From UBA7236 sp964463165 (GTDB taxonomy: Bacteria > Bacteroidota > Bacteroidia > Chitinophagales > BACL12): a DNA stretch of 64,000 nucleotides. Shown here one piece after another: positions 6,752-15,154 of this stretch. A model generated the notes under the pieces. The model was not told the origin of the DNA and ran no database searches. It saw only the letters and a program-made list of their open reading frames with translations. The DNA is taken from assembly GCA_964463165.1 (NCBI GenBank), contig CAYXBK010000014.1:1-64000 (forward strand), given 5' to 3'. A program made the position numbers and the translations under genes. Positions within the stretch are counted from its first letter, which is position 1; every line of letters starts with the position of its first letter.

Positions 6752-8644
6752 TTAATCGTCGGCAAGTACAATCAGTTTATCTGTATCCGAAAATTTTATT
6801 TTTTCCGATTTATTCGGATTCAGTTTGATGCCATAAGCTTCTGCTGCATTGTGTTCATGCTCCATCAATCTGTAGCCGATCACGGTATCTCCTTTTAATT
6901 TTCCGGCTTCCAGCAGGGTATAAAAATTCACTTCTTTTCCAGTTGCAATATAATTTGTGATGGGTTTCATATAGATCTCACTGCCTTCTTCATCCAGAAT
7001 ATCTTCAAAAACACGCATAAGATGTTTATTTTCCGAAACCTGCGTGATGAGCAAGCTCAGCATTTTATCACTCACGATAAAATCGTCGGCATTTGTCACT
7101 TCTGCGAGTTCCCTGTTTTTGAGATCAAGCATCTCACTTACAATATTTAAATCTTTGTTTGCTTTTTCACTCATATCACGTAAATGCAGAAGCGTAATTA
7201 AAGTTATGGAATCTGAACGCTGTATGTCGTTATCCATATCGTAACTGAAAAGCATGATATAATCCGCTGAAAATACATCCATCGATTCGAGTAATTTTCT
7301 GTCGCTTGTATCTGCCTGAATATATTCAACACGGATATTATCATAATTTTTCAATTCTTCATCACTTAATTCTGCAGGCCTTGCATGATTTGCAACAACA
7401 TGGATTGTTGAACCTTTCCCTACATAATTATTTAGTTCGCGGATCACTCTGATCACACGGCGGTTCCAGCCGAGCAATAAAATGCGTTCCACTTTTTGTT
7501 CGGCAGGGATATTATTTTTATTGATCACCGCGTGATCAATTTCAAATTCCGATTTTCCGGAAAGAATGATCGTATCATCATCCGCACTGATCGCAATAAT
7601 TTCATCACCGCTCTCAATCACTGTGCTCATCATCGGATTCACCATACTGTTGTTTCCTTTTTTAAGGCCCATCAAACAACTGGATTCATAAAGCATGATC
7701 GCTTCACCATATGTTTTACCGACAAGTGCGGGTTCATTTTTATAATAAATTTCATCACCGCCGTAATCCATCAATTCAGTATACACCACACTCAGGCCGC
7801 TTTGTCTGGATGTTTGCACCATGATGCGTGCAACAATATCATCCGTTAGAATTAATTCAGCTTCTTCTTTTGCGATCATCCGTGCTACTTCAAAATTCTG
7901 GGTTTCCTGCATTTCGGCAATGATATGATACGGTTCGGGCCGGCGGTCCGGATTATTTGTTATGGCAAGAATTGTTTTGATGATCTCAAAATCACTTTCG
8001 TTTTCTCCTCTTCCTAAAAGAATAATGGACTTCGCATTTTTCGGATTTACGATGCCGAGGTCAACCGGATTTGTTGTATCGCCGCTTCTGCAAATTACTT
8101 TCGTATTTTTCGTGTCCTCCACATTCATTTTTATTTCATCCTCCATCTCCACTTTATCTTTATTTGCGAGAATTACGATCCGCGGTTTTTTCTGATTTTC
8201 ATTTGCAGTTACCAATTCGGAAATAATGGTAAATATTTTTGAACTCCAGCCTAATATCAAAGTATAATCCTGTTCCATCACCTCACTTCTGCCTTTGCGC
8301 AATTCATCCAGTTTTCCTTCAATTCCACTTGATAAAACACCAATCAGTGTACTCACGATAAAAATACCTCCGATCGTAACCATCAGCATCACGATTCTGA
8401 ATCCCCAACCTTCGTCACCGCCCATGGTGCCCGAATCGAGTGTGCGCATTAAGCTTTGCCAGGCGGCTTCTATAAAATTCAGGCCTTCCTGTTCGGGTTG
8501 CGTGAAGCCGGTAACCAATAAAATAATTGCTGCTACAATAATTACAAGTAATGAAATAATTGCAAGCCAGATAATTAATGCAACAGTGCCTCTGCTCATC
8601 GTATTATCGAAAGCATAGCGAAGTTTTTTGGAGAAGGTGCTCAT
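6752..8644 (-). CDS. CASTOR/POLLUX-type ion channel with two RCK domains
   Basis: A 630-residue protein with two transmembrane helices (about residues 20-45 and 83-108) flanking a pore segment containing TLDSGTMGGDEGWG, then two RCK/TrkA-N-like nucleotide-binding Rossmann domains beginning at about residue 127 (YTLILGWSSKIF) and about 385 (RILLLGWNRRVIRVI). The repeated L-G-W-S/N signature in both RCKs and the atypical pore sequence without TVGYGD identify the CASTOR/POLLUX (DMI1) family known from plant symbiosis signalling and from bacteria. Likely a ligand- or Ca2+-gated cation channel of the inner membrane. The frame extends to a TTG at 8653, but the ATG at 8644 gives the usual start. First gene of an operon with the next two. 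Confidence 0.93.
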   Translation of the reverse strand: MSTFSKKLRYAFDNTMSRGTVALIIWLAIISLLVIIVAAIILLVTGFTQPEQEGLNFIEAAWQSLMRTLDSGTMGGDEGWGFRIVMLMVTIGGIFIVSTLIGVLSSGIEGKLDELRKGRSEVMEQDYTLILGWSSKIFTIISELVTANENQKKPRIVILANKDKVEMEDEIKMNVEDTKNTKVICRSGDTTNPVDLGIVNPKNAKSIILLGRGENESDFEIIKTILAITNNPDRRPEPYHIIAEMQETQNFEVARMIAKEEAELILTDDIVARIMVQTSRQSGLSVVYTELMDYGGDEIYYKNEPALVGKTYGEAIMLYESSCLMGLKKGNNSMVNPMMSTVIESGDEIIAISADDDTIILSGKSEFEIDHAVINKNNIPAEQKVERILLLGWNRRVIRVIRELNNYVGKGSTIHVVANHARPAELSDEELKNYDNIRVEYIQADTSDRKLLESMDVFSADYIMLFSYDMDNDIQRSDSITLITLLHLRDMSEKANKDLNIVSEMLDLKNRELAEVTNADDFIVSDKMLSLLITQVSENKHLMRVFEDILDEEGSEIYMKPITNYIATGKEVNFYTLLEAGKLKGDTVIGYRLMEHEHNAAEAYGIKLNPNKSEKIKFSDTDKLIVLADD

Positions 8645-8677
8645 GATTTTCAATTGTGGAATAAAAATAAAAGAAAA

Positions 8678-8702
8678 ACCCGCAATTGAAACTCTTGCGG
8701 GT
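8678..8702 (-). terminator. Rho-independent terminator of the VOC gene
   Basis: Stem ACCCGCAA (8678-8685) pairs with TTGCGGGT (8695-8702), loop of 9. On the minus strand it is followed by a T-rich run, and it lies just downstream of the VOC gene stop. Confidence 0.8.
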
Positions 8703-8725
8703 ATCTTTTTAATAAGTGCAGTGCA

Positions 8726-9091
8726 TTACTTAGCAGCCGGATCCATTTGCATCAATCCATGTATAATGCCATCCGGATCTTTGAAATATGCGAGATGTCC
8801 CATCGTCGGAATAGAGGTTTTTGGTACAACGATCGAACCGCCATTTGCTTCCACATCTTTCATTGCCTGATCGATATCGCTTACATCAATTGTATTCACA
8901 ACCGGCATATCGGGTGCCCTGCGTTTGATGATCGCACCGTTGATACCCGGATCGGTATCGGCTCCGGTTGTAACGAGCCAGTATTCTTCATTTCCCCATC
9001 GGCTGAATTTCCAGCCGAACGTTTTTTCATAAAATGCAATCGATTTTTCGGGGTCATTTGCAGGAATTTCAAAATGTATTATTCTTGGCAT
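8726..9091 (-). CDS. VOC family (glyoxalase/bleomycin-resistance-like) protein
   Basis: A 121-residue single vicinal-oxygen-chelate domain with paired beta-alpha-beta-beta-beta modules: HFEIPANDPEKSIAFYEKTF at the start and GHLAYFKDPDGIIHGLMQ at the end. The first His, the Glu-rich centre and the terminal D-P-D-G-x-x-H are the typical metal-binding landmarks, but the actual substrate of this subgroup is unknown. It is a stand-alone gene, ATG start, ended by a clear terminator hairpin. Confidence 0.88.
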   Translation of the reverse strand: MPRIIHFEIPANDPEKSIAFYEKTFGWKFSRWGNEEYWLVTTGADTDPGINGAIIKRRAPDMPVVNTIDVSDIDQAMKDVEANGGSIVVPKTSIPTMGHLAYFKDPDGIIHGLMQMDPAAK

Positions 9092-9159
9092 AGTTTAAAT
9101 TTTTTGTGAAGATATTTTTTAGTTTTTTCATTTCTAAAATTTCAATGTATTTTAACAGT

Positions 9160-9558
9160 ATGAAAAAATATGTGGTTACGGAATTTATAGAACTGATCAA
9201 CGATCATCAGCCGCATGAATTAAGCAGTATGATGACGGAAGATCATGTGTTGGTTGATGCACAGGGAAATAAATTTACCGGATTGGAATCTGCTACTGAA
9301 GTTTGGAAAGATTATTTCGCAGTCTGGCCGGATTACTGGATTGATATGGAAGAAATATTTGCCGTGGAAGAAAAAATTTACGGCTTCGGGACAGTATCAG
9401 GAACATATACCGGTCATTTACCCGGTAAGGCGCAACATTTTTTTAAAATACCTCTTGCATTGAAAGCAATTGTTGAAGGAGAGAAAATAAAATCCTGGCA
9501 AATCATCGCCGATACAAAAAAACAATCGGAAATCATCCGGAAAAATACGGGTGGCTGA
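9160..9558 (+). CDS. NTF2-like / SnoaL-type small protein
   Basis: A 132-residue protein of the nuclear-transport-factor-2-like fold: an N-terminal helix (VVTEFIELINDHQPHELSSM), then MTEDHVLVDAQGNKFTGLES and the tryptophan-rich WKDYFAVWPDYWIDMEEI, followed by a curved sheet ending in KIKSWQIIADTK. This matches SnoaL-like/polyketide-cyclase-like or ketosteroid-isomerase-like proteins with unknown substrate. The frame opens at a GTG (9106), but the ATG at 9160 excludes a non-conserved leader and is preferred. Divergent from the VOC gene. Confidence 0.82.
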   Translation: MKKYVVTEFIELINDHQPHELSSMMTEDHVLVDAQGNKFTGLESATEVWKDYFAVWPDYWIDMEEIFAVEEKIYGFGTVSGTYTGHLPGKAQHFFKIPLALKAIVEGEKIKSWQIIADTKKQSEIIRKNTGG

Positions 9559-9628
9559 TCGTTAAAAGTGATTTTGGCATAATACATTCGCATGCAATTA
9601 TGCAATTTTACATCTTAAATATTTTATT

Positions 9629-10156
9629 ATGCTTACATGGACAAGGCCCATTGAAGGTGAATATCTTCCCTATCAGTTAAATTATATCAATCGTGTTCCC
9701 GAGGGCGATATGATTGAAATATTAAAAACAACGATTGCAGAAACCGCTGCATTTTTAAAATCCATTCCGGCAGATAAACTGGACTACAGATATGCTGAAG
9801 GGAAATGGACAATTAAACAGGTTGTGCAGCATCTGATCGATACCGAAAGAATCATGACTTATCGTGCACTCACATTTGCCCGCAACGATATAACCGAATT
9901 ACCAGGCTTTGAAGAAAATGATTATGCTGAAGAATCAAATGTGGATGAACGCAGTCTGGATGATATGATCAATGAATATGCAGCTGTTCGCAATGCAAGT
10001 ATTTTATTATTCAAAAGTTTGAACGATACTTTATTAAACCGCAGTGGCATTGCAAACCGTGGAAGGGTGAAAGTAAAAACCTTTGCGTATGTAATTGCCG
10101 GGCATGCATTGCATCATGAAGCAATTATAAGGGAAAGATATTTGGGCAAAGTGTAA
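9629..10156 (+). CDS. DinB family protein
   Basis: A 175-residue four-helix-bundle protein of the DinB/YfiT superfamily. The metal-site histidines are visible in KQVVQHLIDTERI (about residue 68) and in IAGHALHHEAII near the C-terminus. DinB_2 proteins are thiol- or metal-dependent transferases of mostly unknown substrate, some working with bacillithiol. It follows the NTF2-like gene by 70 bases and may or may not be co-transcribed. Confidence 0.88.
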   Translation: MLTWTRPIEGEYLPYQLNYINRVPEGDMIEILKTTIAETAAFLKSIPADKLDYRYAEGKWTIKQVVQHLIDTERIMTYRALTFARNDITELPGFEENDYAEESNVDERSLDDMINEYAAVRNASILLFKSLNDTLLNRSGIANRGRVKVKTFAYVIAGHALHHEAIIRERYLGKV

Positions 10157-10445
10157 ACCGGTCTTCAGTGGGCAGTCCACAGTCGGCATTCGGGCTTATG
10201 CGAAAGTAGCTGGCGCAACGACGAAAAAGTAAGAAAGTAGAAGTAAGAAAGCGACAAGAATATGCATCAAACGAAAATTAATTGCTTGAAATTTTAAACA
10301 AGTCTGGAGCGAAGTGCTTCCCCCTTCGAAGGGGGAATGAGGGGGATGACAAGACCAGCTTCAATACCCAATACTCTATACCCAATACCCAATACTCAAT
10401 ACCAACTACCCAATACTCAATACCAACTACCCAATACTATTCAAC
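10157..10445. repeat. Repeat-dense spacer
   Basis: No gene. The spacer holds, in order: a degenerate ggcagtc/cagtcgg stretch (10158-10195), ctggcgcaa (also in the spacer at 33625-33656), two imperfect copies of gaaagtagaagtaa (10229-10256), a hairpin-plus-tail element (10318-10353) and two perfect tandem copies of a 21-base unit at 10391-10411 and 10412-10432, with partial copies on both sides. A 60-residue open frame through this DNA encodes repeated NTQYSIP and is rejected as a gene. Confidence 0.65.
10318..10353 (+). repeat. Hairpin-plus-tail repeat, copy C
   Basis: The perfect 20-base palindrome TTCCCCCTTCGAAGGGGGAA (10318-10337) is followed by the tail TGAGGGGGATGACAAG. Same design as copies at 4178, 4331 and 33732. 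Confidence 0.65.
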
Positions 10446-11096
10446 ATGTACATTCCAAAAATAAATCAACTCCAAAACGAAGATGAAATATTTCGTTTCA
10501 TGAAAGAAAACCCGTTTGCAATTGTTGTGAGTGATTTGAACGGTGAATTTATTGCCACGCATTTACCTGTAGAAATTGAAAAAGATGAAAATGGAAATAA
10601 AATTATCCGAACACATATGGCGAAAGCAAACCCGCAATGGGAAAGTTTTGCAAATGATAAAAACATACTGGTGATCTTCAGCGGTCCGCATACTTATATT
10701 TCTTCTTCCTGGTACGATCATGTAAATGTGCCGACCTGGAATTATATTGCCATTCATGTATATGGGAAAGCAAAATTACTGGATGACACAGCTGCGCTTG
10801 GCGTGCTCGATCGTTTAACAAAAAGATATGAGCAATTCTCCAGGCAACCTTTTGATATGTCGCAATTAAACGAACAATTTATACACAGCCATTTAAAAGC
10901 ATTGGTAGCATTTGAAATTACCATCGACCGGATTGACGCAAAGCATAAATTGAGTCAGAACCGGAATGAAAAAAATTATGACCTTGTTCTTGAGCATCTC
11001 AACGAAAGAAAAGATGATCAGTCAAAGGCAGTGCAGGAAGAAATGCAGCAAATAAAAAAGGAATTATTCCCTGCAGGAGAAAGGAGGGAGGAGTAA
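10446..11096 (+). CDS. FMN-binding PaiB-like protein
   Basis: A 216-residue protein of the PaiB family (FMN-binding negative transcriptional regulator). It begins with MYIPKINQLQNEDEIFRFM and contains the split-barrel FMN-binding fold landmarks FAIVVSDLNGEFIATHLP, GPHTYISSSWY, VPTWNYIAIHVYGK and, near the C-terminus, KHKLSQNRNEKNYD. PaiB in Bacillus represses sporulation and protease genes; in Bacteroidota the same fold probably acts as a flavin-dependent reductase or oxidase, so the regulatory label should be taken loosely. The start ATG lies directly after a tandem-repeat block. Confidence 0.9.
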   Translation: MYIPKINQLQNEDEIFRFMKENPFAIVVSDLNGEFIATHLPVEIEKDENGNKIIRTHMAKANPQWESFANDKNILVIFSGPHTYISSSWYDHVNVPTWNYIAIHVYGKAKLLDDTAALGVLDRLTKRYEQFSRQPFDMSQLNEQFIHSHLKALVAFEITIDRIDAKHKLSQNRNEKNYDLVLEHLNERKDDQSKAVQEEMQQIKKELFPAGERREE

Positions 11097-11282
11097 GGAG
11101 TAAGAGAAATTGATGATTGAAATCTCAAGTATTGACAATTAATCAATGTGGATTAATAACGTATAAATAAATATTAGGTATCAATTATTAAACCCCTGAC
11201 TGCAGCGCCGAACCCTGAACTTTGAACTTTTCAAACCTTTGTTCCATTTTTATTCCGAAAACTTTTGTTGCAAATTTGCAAT

Positions 11283-11933
11283 ATGCATTCACACGACCAT
11301 TCAGAAGCGTATAAGAAATTGCTCTCCAATAATTCAAATTGGATTGAAGAAAAACTGGCTACCGAACCCGGCTATTTCGATCGTTTGTCAAAGGGCCAAA
11401 ACCCGCCGTTTCTATATCTGGGTTGCAGCGACAGCCGTTTGCCGATCGACGTAATGACGAAAACCGAACCCGGGCAGATATTTATTCACCGCAATATTGC
11501 CAACCAGGTTTTTTTAAATGATATGAATTTTTTATCGGTGTTGGAATTTGCAATTAAAGTGTTGAAAGTGGAAGATGTGATTATTTGCGGTCATTATAAA
11601 TGCGGTGGTGTTGAAGCAGCTTATAAGGGTACGGCATCAGGCCTTGTCGAAAACTGGGTGGTAAATATCCGCGATATTTCGATGGAACATAAAAAAGAAC
11701 TCGATGAAATTCATGATCTTGATTTACGCTTAAATAGGTTAAGTGAATTAAATGTACTGCGTCAGTTAAAACAACTCTGCAAAACATCGATCATGCACGA
11801 AGTTTTTAAAACAAATAACTATCCTAAATTACACGGCTGGGTACTCGATATTTCGCATGGAAAAATAATTGAAATTCCATTGCCGGTTGATGAATGGAAA
11901 AAATATGGCCTACTTCCAAATGAATATGTATAG
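11283..11933 (+). CDS. Beta-class carbonic anhydrase
   Basis: A 216-residue beta-carbonic anhydrase catalysing CO2 hydration to bicarbonate. The zinc ligands and catalytic dyad are visible: LGCSDSRLP (Cys, Asp-Arg) near residue 42 and CGHYKCGGV (His and Cys ligands) near residue 101. The length matches the family. The frame extends upstream to a TTG at 11265, but ATG at 11283 fits the usual short N-terminus. It converges on phoH with 47 bases between stops. Confidence 0.95.
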   Translation: MHSHDHSEAYKKLLSNNSNWIEEKLATEPGYFDRLSKGQNPPFLYLGCSDSRLPIDVMTKTEPGQIFIHRNIANQVFLNDMNFLSVLEFAIKVLKVEDVIICGHYKCGGVEAAYKGTASGLVENWVVNIRDISMEHKKELDEIHDLDLRLNRLSELNVLRQLKQLCKTSIMHEVFKTNNYPKLHGWVLDISHGKIIEIPLPVDEWKKYGLLPNEYV

Positions 11934-11980
11934 GCCAGCAGAAGTGAATAATTCGGCTAAATTGCTGGATGAATTTCAAA

Positions 11981-12955
11981 TTAATTTTCAGCGTTATTCT
12001 CGTGCCGCTGTTTCTCTTTATCGTAAGCACGAATAATCTGCTTCACCAATTTATGACGCACCACATCACTTTCATTTAAAAATACGGTGCCGATGCCATC
12101 GATATCTTTTAAGATGCGCAGTGAAGTAAATAATCCTGAGGTTTGATTGCGTGGTAAATCTATTTGTGTGAGATCTCCCGTAATAATACATTTCGCACTC
12201 GGGCCGATACGTGTGAGAAACATTTTTAATTGTGCATCTGTTGCATTTTGCGCTTCATCCAGAATAATAAATGCATGATCCAAAGTACGTCCACGCATAA
12301 ATGCAAGCGGTGCAATCTCGATCACACGGTTTTGCATATATAAATTTAATTTCTCGATCGGCAGCATATCATCCAATGCATCGTACAAGGGACGGAGATA
12401 AGGATCAATTTTTTCTTTCAGATCGCCTGGCAAAAATCCCAGGTTTTCACCGGCTTCAACAGCCGGGCGTGTGAGAATAATTCTTTTTACAATTTTATCT
12501 TTCAGGGCACGAACTGCCAATGCAACAGCGGTATAAGTTTTTCCCGTTCCGGCAGGGCCGATCGCAAATAAAATATCATTTTCATCGGCAAGGCTCACCA
12601 GTTTTTTTTGATTTGGTGTTCGAGCCCGCACCATTAATCCATTGGGGCCATGTACGATCACATCTTCAGGCAGATCCGGCAAGTCAACCAGTTCTTCCGT
12701 TTTTACACCGAATAAAATACTTTGCAGATTTGCATCCGATAAATTCCCGAATTTTTCAAGATGCGTCAGCACCGCCTCAATCCGTTCTTTAAATTCCTCA
12801 ATATCTTTTTCATTGCCGCGTACCTTCATCTCCGAACCTCTGGCTGAAATATTCAGATACGGGAAAGTTTTTTTGATCACGCCGAGTCTTGCATTATGCA
12901 CACCATAAAAGTCAATCGGGCGGATACCGTTCAAATCAATAGTTACTTCAATCAA
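11981..12955 (-). CDS. PhoH family ATPase
   Basis: Cytoplasmic PhoH-like P-loop ATPase, about 324 residues. Motifs: an N-terminal KH-like segment (GIRPIDFYGVHNARLGV...KVRGNEKDIEEF), Walker A GPAGTGKTY, RPAVEAGENLGFLPGDLKEK, Walker B FIILDEAQNAT and sensor ITGDLTQIDLPR, the classic PhoH set. PhoH proteins are RNA-helicase-like ATPases linked to RNA metabolism. No ATG exists near the expected N-terminus. Candidate starts are TTG at 12991 (first codon after a stop) and TTG at 12955; a TAnnTTTG promoter box at 12993-13000 would place transcription start near 12986, which favours 12955. Confidence 0.94.
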   Translation of the reverse strand: MIEVTIDLNGIRPIDFYGVHNARLGVIKKTFPYLNISARGSEMKVRGNEKDIEEFKERIEAVLTHLEKFGNLSDANLQSILFGVKTEELVDLPDLPEDVIVHGPNGLMVRARTPNQKKLVSLADENDILFAIGPAGTGKTYTAVALAVRALKDKIVKRIILTRPAVEAGENLGFLPGDLKEKIDPYLRPLYDALDDMLPIEKLNLYMQNRVIEIAPLAFMRGRTLDHAFIILDEAQNATDAQLKMFLTRIGPSAKCIITGDLTQIDLPRNQTSGLFTSLRILKDIDGIGTVFLNESDVVRHKLVKQIIRAYDKEKQRHENNAEN

Positions 12956-12992
12956 TTTTTCTCCTATTTTTGAGGATTCAAAATTAAACAAT

Positions 12993-13000
12993 CAAAATTA
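12993..13000 (-). promoter_or_regulatory. -7 promoter box TAATTTTG for phoH
   Basis: Matches the Bacteroidota -7 consensus TAnnTTTG. Predicted transcription start is near 12986. No convincing -33 element was identified. Confidence 0.4.
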
Positions 13001-13015
13001 AAACCAGCTTTACGG

Positions 13016-13786
13016 ATGGCGATCATTACTCTTACAACTGACCTCGGTTTGAGAGATCATTATGTCGCCGTTTTAAAAGGAAGTATCCTCTCCAAATCAC
13101 CACTATCAACACTGGTTGATATTTCACATGAAATTGCACCTTTTGATATCCAGCAGGCATCCTTTGTAATAAAAAATGCATGGCATTATTTCCCGCAAAA
13201 AACAATTCATATTGTAAATGTGCATGCAGAAAATAAAGCATCACTCAAATGTGTTGCCATCGCATATAAACAACATTTTTTTATCGGATTGGATAATGGA
13301 TTATTCTCGTTGATCTTCGAAGATTATCCTGATAAAATAATTGAACTTGCACGCAGCAGCGAAGCAGCATTTTATCTTGCAAAAGATGTACTGGCGGAAG
13401 CGGCAAGTGCATTGGCAAATGGTACTGAAATACAAATGCTGGGAAAATTGCTCAGTTCGATCGAAACGAAAACATTTTTACGCCCGCCCGATAATGAATT
13501 TATCATGAAAGGAAATGTGGTGTATGTCGACCGCTTTGGAAATGCAATGATCAATATTACAAAAGACCGGTTTGAAAAAATACGGGCGGGCCGCGATTTT
13601 TCGATCAATTTTAAAAAGAACGACGAATTTCATGAGATCAGCAACACATACAGCGATGTACCGGAAGGCGAGAAATTGTGCCTGTTTAATTCGGCAGGAT
13701 ATTTAGAGATCGCCATTCATAAAGGAAATGCCAGCGAATTGTTAGGTTTGCATGTAGACGACACCATCCAAATTGAGTTCGAATGA
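13016..13786 (+). CDS. S-adenosyl-L-methionine hydroxide adenosyltransferase (DUF62)
   Basis: A 256-residue protein of the DUF62/SAM hydrolase family, converting SAM and water to adenosine and methionine. Characteristic motifs: ITLTTDLGLRDHYVAVLKG at the N-terminus, LVDISHEIAPFDIQQASFV, FIGLDNGLFS, and the C-terminal VDRFGNAMINI and NSAGYLEIAI. The fold is related to the halogenases SalL and FlA, but this lineage uses hydroxide. It is the first gene of a tight four-gene operon: its stop overlaps the ATG of the next gene by 4 bases (ATGA). Confidence 0.94.
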   Translation: MAIITLTTDLGLRDHYVAVLKGSILSKSPLSTLVDISHEIAPFDIQQASFVIKNAWHYFPQKTIHIVNVHAENKASLKCVAIAYKQHFFIGLDNGLFSLIFEDYPDKIIELARSSEAAFYLAKDVLAEAASALANGTEIQMLGKLLSSIETKTFLRPPDNEFIMKGNVVYVDRFGNAMINITKDRFEKIRAGRDFSINFKKNDEFHEISNTYSDVPEGEKLCLFNSAGYLEIAIHKGNASELLGLHVDDTIQIEFE

Positions 13787-14070
13787 TAACACGCATCGTA
13801 AAAATGACTTTTCATCCCGAAAAAACCGGTGAATTTATCGCGGTATTTACAAATGCCAAACCGCTGATCGAGTCATTCAACGGCTGTTCAAAGGTTGAAT
13901 TATTGCGGGATACTGAACAACCGAATATTTTTTTCACTATGAGCTCCTGGAATTCTCCCGAATCGTTGGACGCCTACCGTGAATCTGATTTATTTAATGC
14001 AACCTGGGATAAAGCAAAGAAATTATTCAGCGACAGGCCCGAAGCATGGAGTATTGAAAAATTATTATGA
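13783..14070 (+). CDS. Antibiotic-biosynthesis-monooxygenase (ABM) domain protein
   Basis: A 95-residue single-domain ferredoxin-like protein: RIVKMTFHPEKTGEFIAVF, FNGCSKVELLRDTE, and FFTMSSWNSPESLDAYR...DKAKKLFSDRPEAWSIEKLL. This is the ABM/Dabb-like fold found in quinol monooxygenases and heme-degrading enzymes, though many members have unknown activity. Translationally coupled to the preceding SAM hydrolase gene (4-base overlap) and 22 bases ahead of aroB. Confidence 0.88.
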   Translation: MITRIVKMTFHPEKTGEFIAVFTNAKPLIESFNGCSKVELLRDTEQPNIFFTMSSWNSPESLDAYRESDLFNATWDKAKKLFSDRPEAWSIEKLL

Positions 14071-14092
14071 GCATCTGTAAGATGCAGGCAAA

Positions 14093-15154
14093 ATGAAGTC
14101 AATTCAACTCAAGGACTATTCAATTCATATCTCAAACGAATTTGCGGAGCAAAACCTCGCTGCATTTATTGCCGGGCATACCTATTCAAATATCCTTCTT
14201 CTGAACGATACACACACGAATCATTTCTGCCTCCCGGTTATTGAAAAACAATATAAAGAATTTCATCAGATCACGATACCTGCAGGTGAACAATTCAAAA
14301 CAATTGAAACCTGTTCGAATATCTGGCAGCATTTTATTGATGCCGGTGCTGACAGGAAAAGCCTGCTGATTAATTTAGGTGGTGGAGTGATCGGTGATAT
14401 GGGTGGATTTACGGCCGGGACATTTAAAAGAGGATTTGATTTTATAAATATTCCAACAACACTTTTGTCGCAGGTGGATGCATCGGTAGGCGGCAAACTC
14501 GGTGTCGATTTTCAAGGGATCAAAAACATCATCGGATTATTTCAGAATCCGAAAGCAATTTTCATTTCAACTGAATTTCTGCATACACTCCCATTCGAAC
14601 AATTGCGCAGCGGTTTTGCAGAAATCTTAAAACATGGATTGATTGCCGACAGATCGTATTGGGATATTTGCAAATCAATTCATTTGACAAAACATCATAA
14701 CTGGTTGCCGATTGTAGAACGCTCGGTTGAGATTAAAAAAAATATTGTTGAGGAGGATCCGTTTGAATCAGGCATGCGCAAGATCCTGAATTTCGGGCAT
14801 ACAATAGGCCATGCGATTGAAACAATTTCGCTGCAGGGAACTGCGCCCGCTTTACTGCACGGCGAAGCAATTGCCATCGGAATGATCTGCGAATCTTATT
14901 TATCAAATGCGGTTTGCGGTTTATCAGATGCAGATATGAAAGACATTACAGACCATATTTCAAATCATTTTCCGAAACAGCATATCGGTGCGTTCGATTT
15001 CAGTGCAATTATGAAAATTATGCACCAGGATAAAAAAAATGCAGGAAGCAGAATTCATTTCAGTTTACTGAAAGAAATCGGAAACTGCACATACAATATC
15101 GAAGCAGATGAAAAATTTATTGATCAGGCATTAAAATTCTATATTGATTTGTGA
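14093..15154 (+). CDS. aroB: 3-dehydroquinate synthase
   Basis: A 353-residue AroB, second step of the shikimate pathway (DAHP to 3-dehydroquinate), NAD+ and divalent-metal dependent. Landmarks are the NAD-binding GGGVIGDMGGFTAGTF, PTTLLSQVDASVGGKLGVD, the metal-ligand region LNFGHTIGHAIE and LHGEAIAIGM. The N-terminal part is somewhat divergent but the length is normal. Its TGA stop overlaps the GTG start of aroA by 4 bases, so both shikimate enzymes are coupled in translation. Confidence 0.96.
   Translation: MKSIQLKDYSIHISNEFAEQNLAAFIAGHTYSNILLLNDTHTNHFCLPVIEKQYKEFHQITIPAGEQFKTIETCSNIWQHFIDAGADRKSLLINLGGGVIGDMGGFTAGTFKRGFDFINIPTTLLSQVDASVGGKLGVDFQGIKNIIGLFQNPKAIFISTEFLHTLPFEQLRSGFAEILKHGLIADRSYWDICKSIHLTKHHNWLPIVERSVEIKKNIVEEDPFESGMRKILNFGHTIGHAIETISLQGTAPALLHGEAIAIGMICESYLSNAVCGLSDADMKDITDHISNHFPKQHIGAFDFSAIMKIMHQDKKNAGSRIHFSLLKEIGNCTYNIEADEKFIDQALKFYIDL

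Noticed and set aside
10391..10443. Perfect 21-base tandem repeats, resembling a short CRISPR array
   Set aside because: Copies are directly adjacent with no unique spacers, there are only two full copies, and no cas gene is nearby.
10282..10464. 60-residue open frame with repeated NTQYSIP
   Set aside because: It is a translation of the tandem repeat, has no independent start signal and overlaps the start of the PaiB-like gene.
13372..13608. Minus-strand open frame inside the SAM hydrolase gene
   Set aside because: Antisense shadow of a conserved gene with serine/proline-rich unlikely composition.
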